This document shows positions 19,035-28,000 of a DNA stretch of 64,000 nucleotides, piece by piece (position 1 is the stretch's first letter; the number at the start of each line of letters is the position of its first letter). The position numbers were made by a program, and so were the translations under genes. This DNA comes from Actinomadura sp. K4S16 (GTDB lineage Bacteria > Actinomycetota > Actinomycetes > Streptosporangiales > Streptosporangiaceae). The stretch lies in the NCBI RefSeq assembly GCF_008327685.1, contig NZ_BDDE01000009.1, positions 62,001 through 126,000 on the forward strand. The letters are read 5' to 3'. The notes beneath the pieces were generated by a model. It was not told the DNA's origin. It was given only the letters and a program-made list of their open reading frames with translations, and searched no databases.

Positions 19035-22000
19035 ATGGCGGACGATGGCAAGCTGCTGGAGACCCTCAAGCGTGTCGCCGCGGACCTGCACGAGACCCGG
19101 CGCAGGCTGGCCGAGGCCGAACGGCGCGACCGCCACCCGATCGCCATCGTCGGCATGGCCTGCCGCTTTCCCGGCGGTGTCCGCGACCCCGAGGGCCTCT
19201 GGGAGACGGTCGTCTCCGGACGGGACGCGATCTCCGAGTTCCCGACCGACCGCGGCTGGGATCTCGGGGACCTGCTGGGCTCCGACGCGACCCGCCCCGG
19301 GCGCAGTGTCGCCCGCGAGGGCGGTTTCCTTTACGACGCGGGGGAGTTCGACGCGGGGTTGTTCGGGATCTCGCCGCGTGAGGCGCTGGCGATGGATCCG
19401 CAGCAGCGGCTGGTGTTGGAGACGTCGTGGGAAGCCCTGGAGCGGGCGGGGATCGATCCCCTGTCGCTGCGCGGCAGCTCGGCAGGCGTGTTCGTCGGCG
19501 CCGGCAATTTCGGCTACCTCGTGGGGATGCAGCAGGCGGCCGATGACGCGCACGGCTATGCCCTCGTCGGCAACATCGGCAGCGTCATCTCGGGCCGGGT
19601 GGCGTTCACGTTCGGTCTGGAGGGGCCTGCGCTGACGGTGGACACGGCGTGTTCGTCGTCGTTGGTGGCGATGCACCTGGCGGGGCGTGCGCTGCGGTCG
19701 GGCGAGTGCTCGCTGGCGCTCGCGGGCGGTGTCACGATCATGCCCAACCCCAGCGAGTTCGTGGAGTTCAGCCGGCAGGGCGCTCTCTCGCCCAGCGGCC
19801 GCTGCAAGGCGTTCGGTGCCGGGGCGGACGGTGCGGGGTGGTCCGAGGGCGTCGGGATGGTGGTGCTGGAGCGTCTTGAGGACGCCCGGCGCAATGGCCA
19901 CCGGGTGCTCGCGTTGGTGCGGGGATCGGCGGTCAACCAGGACGGGGCGAGCAACGGGCTGACCGCCCCCAACGGGCCGTCGCAGCGGCGCGTCATCCGG
20001 CAGGCCCTCGCGAACGCCGGTCTGGGCCCCCACGAGGTGGACGCGGTCGAGGCACACGGGACGGGCACGCGGCTCGGCGACCCCATCGAGGCCCAGGCTC
20101 TGATGGCGATCTACGGACGTGACCGTCATGTCGAGCTGCCGCTGTGGCTGGGGTCGGTGAAGTCCAATATCGGGCACACGCAGGCCGCCGCCGGCATCGC
20201 CGGCGTCATCAAGATGGTTCACGCGCTGGACGAGGGCGTCCTGCCTCCCACCCTGCACGCGGACGAGCCCAGCGACGAGATCGACTGGTCCGCGCGCACG
20301 GTCCGACTGCTGACCGCCCCGAAAGACTGGCCGGACACGGGGCGCCCGCGCCGTGCGGGGGTGTCGTCGTTCGGGATCAGCGGAACCAACGCGCACCTGA
20401 TCCTGGAGCAGGCCCCCGTGGAGGCCGCCGAGGCCGAGACCGGGGCCCCGAATGCCGCCGGCGCGGTGCTCAGCACGATCCCCTGGACGCTCTCAGGGGC
20501 GAATGCGACCGCGCTGCGCGCACAGGCCGAACGGCTCCGCGATTGGCTCGACGCTCACCCGGACACCCGACCTGCCGACGTGGCGCGAACCCTGGCCACC
20601 TCACGGGCCGCTCTTACCCACCGAGCCGTAGTCCTTGGCAGTGAGCTCCTCCGCCTGCGCGACGCGCTGGGTGCGTTCGCCTCAGGCGAGTCCGCTCCCG
20701 CCATCGTGACCGGCACGGCTCTGGAGGTGGGCCGTCCGGTTCTGGTGTTTCCGGGGCAGGGGTCGCAGTGGGTGGGGATGGGGCGTGAGCTGCTGGATTC
20801 GTCGGAGGTGTTCGGGGGGTGGGTGGAGGAGTGCGAGGTCGTTCTGTCGCGGTATGTGGATTGGTCGTTGCGGGAGGTGCTGGAGCGGGCTGATGAGGCG
20901 GATCTGGCGCGTATCGAGGTTCTCCAGCCGCTGTTGTTCGCCGTGATGGTCGGAATCGCCCGGATCTGGGGAAGCTGGGGAGTGGTGCCCGGTGCTGTCG
21001 TGGGTCATTCGCAGGGTGAGGTCGCTGCGGCGTACGTCGCCGGCGCGCTGTCCTTGGATCACGCCGTACGGGTCGTGGTGCTGCGGTCGCGATTGTTCGC
21101 TCGCGCGCTCGTGGGACACGGAGCCGTTGCCGCGCTGGCCGCGGGACGCGCCGTAGCCGAGGAGCTGATCGGGCGGTGGGGCGGGGCGCTGTCGCTGGCG
21201 GGTGCCAACGGGCCGGGCGCCACGATGGTGGCGGGTCCGGAGGACCTGCTGGATGAGCTGGTGGTGCTGTGCGGGGAGCGGGGGATCCGTGCGCGTGTCG
21301 TGGCGGGGACGGTCGCTTCGCACAGCGCGCAGGTCGATCCACTACGCGGGGAACTCCTGGAACTCCTGGAGCCCGTGAGTCCGGTGGCCACCGACGTGAC
21401 CTTCTGCTCGACGGTGACCGGCGCCCCGGTGGACACCTCGGCGCTGGGCGCGGAGTACTGGTTCGACAACGCGCGCCGTCCGGTGGATTTCGCCGGGGCG
21501 ATCGGCGGCCTGCTCGCCGAGGGCCATCGGGCCTTCATCGAGTGCAGCCCGCACCCCATCCTGGTCCCCAACATCGCCGAGATCGCCGCGGAACGAGACG
21601 CGGAGGTCGTCGCGGTCGGATCGCTGCGCCGCGACCAGGGATCCGCGGACCGCCTGCTGCGCTCGGCCGCCGAGGCGCACAGCGGCGGCATCACGGTGGA
21701 CTGGACGGCGCTGTTCGGCCGGGGACCCCGCCCCGATCTGCCGACCTACGCATTCCAGCGCCGGCGCTACTGGCTGGAGGCGGCCGGACGCCCCCTCTCG
21801 GGAACCGCCTCGGCCGGAGTCGAACGCGTCGAGCATCCCCTGCTCGACGCGCTGCTGCGGCTCGCCGACGCCGACACCGCCGTCATCACCGGACGCCTTT
21901 CGGCGTCGTCCCCTGGCTGGCTGGCCGATCACACGGTCAACGGCATGGTCGTCGTTCCGGGCGCGGCCCTGGTGGAATTGGCCATCCAGGCGGGCGACAA

Positions 22001-25000
22001 GATGGGATGCGCCGGGGTCGAGGAACTGGTCCTGGAACAACCGCTCGTCCTCCCGGGCCACGACGAGACCGAGATCCAGGTCGCGGTCGGAGCAGCCGAC
22101 GCCGCTGGGCGGCGGGGGCTCACCGTGCACGCCAGGCCCGCCCGGTCACAGACGGAGGCGGCCTGGACCCGGCATGCGACCGGGACGCTCGTCCCCACCA
22201 TTCCCGGAGACCATCCGGAACCGGTTCTCCTGCCCGTTCGCCCCGCAGACGCCGCACCCGCCGACGACCTCTACGCCCGCCTGAACGACCGAGGTCACGG
22301 ATACGGACCCGCCTTCCGCGGCGTGCGGGCCGTCTGGCGGGACGGCGAGGATGTCGTCGCCGATGTGGCCCTGCCCGAAGAACATCGCGAGGAGACCGGC
22401 CCCTTCGCCATCCACCCGGCCCTCCTGGACGCGGCGCTGCACGCAGTGGCGGAGTTGCCGGATCCTTCCCGGGAGCGGCCCGGGCCACGGCTGCCGTTCG
22501 CGTGGTCGGACGTCTCCCTGGAGATCGAAGGTGCCACGGAGCTGCTCGTACGCATCAGCCCGGAGCGTGACGGGGCAGTCTCGGTGGACCTCTTCACCCC
22601 CGGCGGCGAGAGAGTCGGCCGGATCGGCTCCCTGACCGTGCGCCCCGCACCCGAGGGCGCGCTCGCGCACGGCGCCGGCGACTCCCTTTACCGCCTCGAT
22701 TGGACGGCACTGCCCGCAAAGCCCGTCTGGGAGGCTTCGTCCATCCGGTACGCCGTACTCGGTGACGACGTCCACGATCTCGCCGGACGGTTGGGCACCG
22801 TCGAGCACCCGGTCGAGAACCACGTGGACCTGGCCGCTCTCGTCCACACCGTCCGCGAGGGCGCGCCCGGACCCGACCTGCTGCTGTTCTCCCCGGACGC
22901 GCCGTCCGGCGGCGGCTTCACGGCCACTGCGCGTGCGGAACTGGGCGCCGCGCTGGCCGTGCTGAAGGAGTGGATCGCGACCGGTGACGTCCTCGCGGGA
23001 ACGCGACTGGCCCTCGTCACCCGGAACGCCGCCGGCATCGAAGGGGAGACTCCGGATCTCGCCGCTGCCGCGGTGTGGGGTCTGACCCGCTCGGCGCAAT
23101 CGGAGAACCCGGGCCGCATCGCACTGATCGACCTGGACCCCGCCGCCGAACCGGGTTCCGCCACACGCTCGGCCTGCGCGGCCGCCGCCCGCGAAGAGGA
23201 CTTGCAGGCGGCAGTGCGCGGGGAGACGGTCCTGATCCCCCGGTTGGCCCGTGTTGCCCGGCCCGCGGCGCCCGCCGACCCGGGCTGGGATCCCGACGGC
23301 ACGGTCCTCGTGACCGGAGGCACGGGTGCGCTCGGCTCCGCCGTCGCGCGCCATCTCGCCGCAGCGCACGGCGTCCGGTCGCTGCTGCTGGTGAGCCGCC
23401 GTGGTCCGGACGCCGCGGGCGCCGGGGAACTCGTGGCCTCGCTGGCCGGGCTCGGCGCGGAGGCCACGGTCGCCGCATGCGACGTCGCCGATCGGGACGC
23501 GGTGGCGCGCCTCGTGGCGGAGCTTCCTGCCGACCGTCCCCTCACCGGCGTCGTCCACACCGCCGGCACGCTGGACGACGGGACGATCGGGTCCCTCGAC
23601 GCGGACCGCGTGGACCGTGTCCTGCGACCCAAGCTCGACGCCGCGCTCCACCTGCACGAACTCACCGCGGATCTGCCGGTCACCCGTTTCGTGCTCTTCT
23701 CCTCGGCCGCCGGGGTCCTCGGCAATCCAGGCCAGGGGAACTACGCCGCCGCGAACGCCGCCCTCGACGCCCTGGCGCACCTCCGCCGCGCGGCCGGCCT
23801 GCCCGCGACCTCTCTGGCCTGGGGGCCGTGGGCGCTGCACAGCGGAATGACCGAGCACCTTTCCGGCGCCGCACCCACGGGACCGACCGGAGCCGGAACG
23901 GTCGCGCTCGACCGGGGCGAAGCCCTCGGTCTTCTTGACGCCGCACTGGCGAGTGGGCACCCGGCCCTCTTGCCGGTCCGCCTCGACCTGCCGGGGCTCC
24001 GCGACCGTGCCGCCCTCGGGTTGGTGCCCGCACCCTTGCGTCCACTCGTCCCGGCTAGTCCGTCCCGCCGCCGGCTTGAGGGCCGGGACGTGAGCGGCGA
24101 GCAGACGGACGAAGCGGTCGAGCGGCTGTCGGCGTTGCCCCGGGAAGAAAGGGAGCGCGAACTCCTCACCGTGGTCATGAGCCATACCGCGAGCGTCCTC
24201 GGTCACGATTCGCCCGACGACCTAGACCCCGGCCGCGCCTTCAAAGAGGTCGGGTTCGACTCGATGACAGGGGTGGAACTGCGCAACCGGCTCGCCGGCG
24301 CGACCGGGCTCCGGCTGCCGATCACGCTCGTCTTCGACCACCCCACGCCCGCCGCCGTCGCCCGGACCCTCGCCGCCCTCGCCGGTGCGGGCGGCGAGCC
24401 CGCCGCCCTCGCGAGGCCGCACGTCGCGGCTCGGCCCGTGCCCGCGTCGGCGGAGCCGATCGCCATCGTCGGGATGGCGTGCCGTTTCCCGGGCGGGGTG
24501 TCTTCGCCCGAGGCATTGTGGGACCTGGTGGCCACCGGCGGGGAGGTCCTGTCGGAGTTCCCGGCAGATCGTGGGTGGGATCTCGCCGCGCTGTACGACC
24601 CCGACCCGGACGCGCCCGGGGCCACCTACGTACGCGTGGGCGGCTTCCTGGACGACGCGGCCTGCTTCGACGCCGGGTTCTTCGGGATCTCCCCGCGCGA
24701 GGCCGCGGTGATGGACCCGCAGCAGCGAGTGCTCCTTGAGGTGACGTGGGAGGCGCTGGAACGCGCCGGGATCGACCCGGACTCGCTGCGCGGCACCGCC
24801 ACCGGGGTGTTCGCCGGGGCCATCCACCAAGACTACGCGGGCGGCGCGCCTCCGGACCAGGCCGAGGGCTACCTGCTCAGCGGCACCTCGACCAGCGTGG
24901 TGTCCGGGCGGATCGCCTACGCGCTGGGGCTGGAGGGCCCCGCGATGACGGTGGACACCGCCTGCTCGTCCTCGGTGGTGGCGCTGCATCTCGCCGCACA

Positions 25001-28000
25001 GGCGCTGCGGGCGGGGGAGTGCGGCATCGCGCTCGCCGGCGGCGTCACCGTCATGCCGGCCCCGGTGCTGTTCACCGAGTTCAGCCGGCAGCGCGGCCTC
25101 GCCCCCGACGGCCGCTGCAAGCCGTTCGCGGCCGCCGCCGACGGGACGGGATGGTCCGAGGGCGCGGGCGTTCTGGTGTTGGAGCGGCTGTCGGACGCAC
25201 GGCACCGCGGCCATCGCGTCCTGGCCGTCGTCCGCGGGTCCGCGGTCAACCAGGACGGTGCCAGCAACGGCCTTACCGCTCCCAACGGCGCCGCCCAGCG
25301 CCGCGTCATCGCGCAGGCGCTCGACGCGGCCGGACTCGCCCCCGCCGACGTCGACGCGGTCGAGGCGCACGGCACCGGCACCACCCTCGGCGACCCGATC
25401 GAGGCGCAGGCCGTCCAGGAGGCGTACGGCGCAGGCCGGCCGGACGAACGGCCCCTGTGGCTGGGCTCGGTGAAGTCCAACCTCGGGCACACCCAGGCCG
25501 CCGCGGGAATGGCCGGGATCATCAAGATGGTCCAGGCCATGCGGCACGCGGTGCTGCCCCGCACCCTGCACGTCGACGCACCGACCCCGCACGTGGACTG
25601 GTCCGCCGCGGACGTGCGGCTGCTCACCGAGCCGGTGCCGTGGCCGTCCGGCGGGCGGCCGCGTCGCGCGGGCGTGTCGTCCTTCGGCGCGAGCGGCACC
25701 AACGCCCACCTCATCCTGGAGGAGCCGCCGCCCGGGGAGCAGGGTCCGCAAGGCCCGCCCGCACCCGCGGCGGACCTGGCGCTCGTCCCGCTCGTCCTGT
25801 CGGCCCGAGACCCGGACGCGCTGGCGGACCAGGCCGGGCGGCTGGCCCGGTTCGTCGAGGCGAACCCCTCCCTCGACCTGCGCGACCTGGGCAGGACGTT
25901 GATCACCTCGCGCGCCCTGCACCCGTACCGCGCCGTGCTGGACGCCCACGACGGCGACGACGCCGCGGCGCTCCTCACGACGCTGGCCACCGAAGGCGCG
26001 CGCGGCACCGGCCCTGCCCGCTCCGGCAAGACCGTGGTCCTCTTCTCCGGTCAGGGCGCGCAGTATCCCGGCATGGGCCGCGGCCTGTACGAGGCGATAC
26101 CGGAGTTCGCCGCCGCGCTCGACGACCTGTGCGCACGGTTCGACCGCCTCCTCGGCGGAAGTCTGCGGGACGTGGTGTTCGGTGAGACAGGCGAGGACAT
26201 CCTGCACGAGACCCGCTGGACCCAGCCCGCGCTGTTCGCCGTCGAGGTCGCGCTGTTCCGGACCCTCGTCGCATGGGGCCTGCGTCCCGACCTGCTGGCC
26301 GGTCATTCCATCGGTGCGCTGGCCGCGGCGCACGCCGCGAGCGTCCTGACCGCCGACGACGCCGCCGAGCTGGTCGCCGCACGCGGGCGCCTGATGCAGG
26401 CGCTCCCGTCCGGGGGAGCCATGGCCGCCTTCGAGGCGGCCGAAGAGGAGATCGTCCCCCTTCTGCGGGACGGAGTCGTGATCGCCGCCGTCAACGGTCC
26501 CGCCGCGACGGTCGTGTCCGGCGACGAGGACGCGGTGGACCGCCTGGTCGCGCACTGGTCCGGTCTCGGCGGCAAGGCCCGCCGCCTGCGAGTCAGCCAC
26601 GCCTTCCACTCGCCGCGCATGGATCCCATGCTGGACGAGTTCCGCCGCGTCGCGGAGGGGCTCGCATGGCACCCGCCGCAGATCCCGATCATCTCCGACC
26701 GCACTGGACGTCCCGCCGGCGAAGGCGAGCTGACTTCGCCCGCGTACTGGACCGAGCACGTCCGCGAGCCGATCCGTTTCCTGGACGCCCTGCGCTCCGC
26801 CGCCGATGCCGGCGGCCGGTTCTTCGTCGAGTCGGGCCCGGGTGGCGGCCTCGCGGCCGCCGCCAGTGAGGCGTGCGGCGACGCCGCCCCGATCACCGCG
26901 GCGACGCTGCGCCGGGACAAGGACGAGGCCACCACCCTGCGCGCCGCCCGTGCGCGGGTCTTCGAGGGCGGCGCGGACGTCCGCTGGGACGCGGTCCTCG
27001 GAGCCGGGACCGGAGCGCTTCTCGATCTGCCCACCTATCCGTTCCAGCGCCGCCGGTACTGGCTGGAGAGCGGCCGCGCCGCGACCGGCGCGTCCGGTCT
27101 CGGCCTGACCGACGCCGGGCACCCGCTCGTCCCGGCGGCGGTGGACCTCGCCGGTGGCGAGGAGCTCCTGCTCACCGGACGGCTCTCCCCGTCCGTCCAC
27201 CCCTGGCTCGCGGACCACCGGATCGGCGGGACCGCGGTCCTCCCCGCCTCGGCCATCGCCGAGCTGGTCGTGCGGGCCGGTGATGAGGCCGGCCTCGACC
27301 GGATCGCCGAGCTGGTCCTGGAGTCCCCGCTGGTGTTCCCCGACGGCACCGGCTTCGCCCTCCAGGTCCGGGTCGCGCCATCCGAGGAGTCGGGGCGGCG
27401 CCGGGTGAGTGTGCACGCCCGCCCCGACGGCGCGACGGCGGACACCCCCTGGGTTCGGCACGCAGGCGCGGTGCTCGCCTCCGGCACCGCGCCTGCCGGC
27501 TCGCCCCCGGTGGCCGCCGCGTCGCTCCCGTGGCCGCCGCCCGGTGCCCGGCCGGTGGACGTCCGCGGCCTCCACGAGGACCTGGCGGCTCGCGGCATCG
27601 GATACGGCCCGGCGTTCCGGGGACTCCGCGAGGCTTGGCGGCTCGATGACACCGTCTTCACCGACGTGCTGCTTCCGCCCGAGGAACACGACCGTGCCGC
27701 CAGGTTCGGCGCCCACCCCGCTCTGCTCGACGCGGTGCTCCAGGCAGGGCTGTTGCTGGACGGGCCGGACTCCCCGCTTCGCCTTCCGTTCGCGCTGGAC
27801 GACCTCACCCTGCACGCCTCCGGGGCGACGGCGCTGCGCGTCCGAGTGGAGCGGACAGGCCCCGACACGTTCGCCGTTCGCGCCCACGATCCCGGCGGCG
27901 CGCCCGTCGTCACCATCTCCTCCGTGGCCGTGCGGCCGATCTCCGCCGACGCCCTGAGCCGGATGCGGGCCGGAACCGCGCCGGCCGCCCACACCCTCGC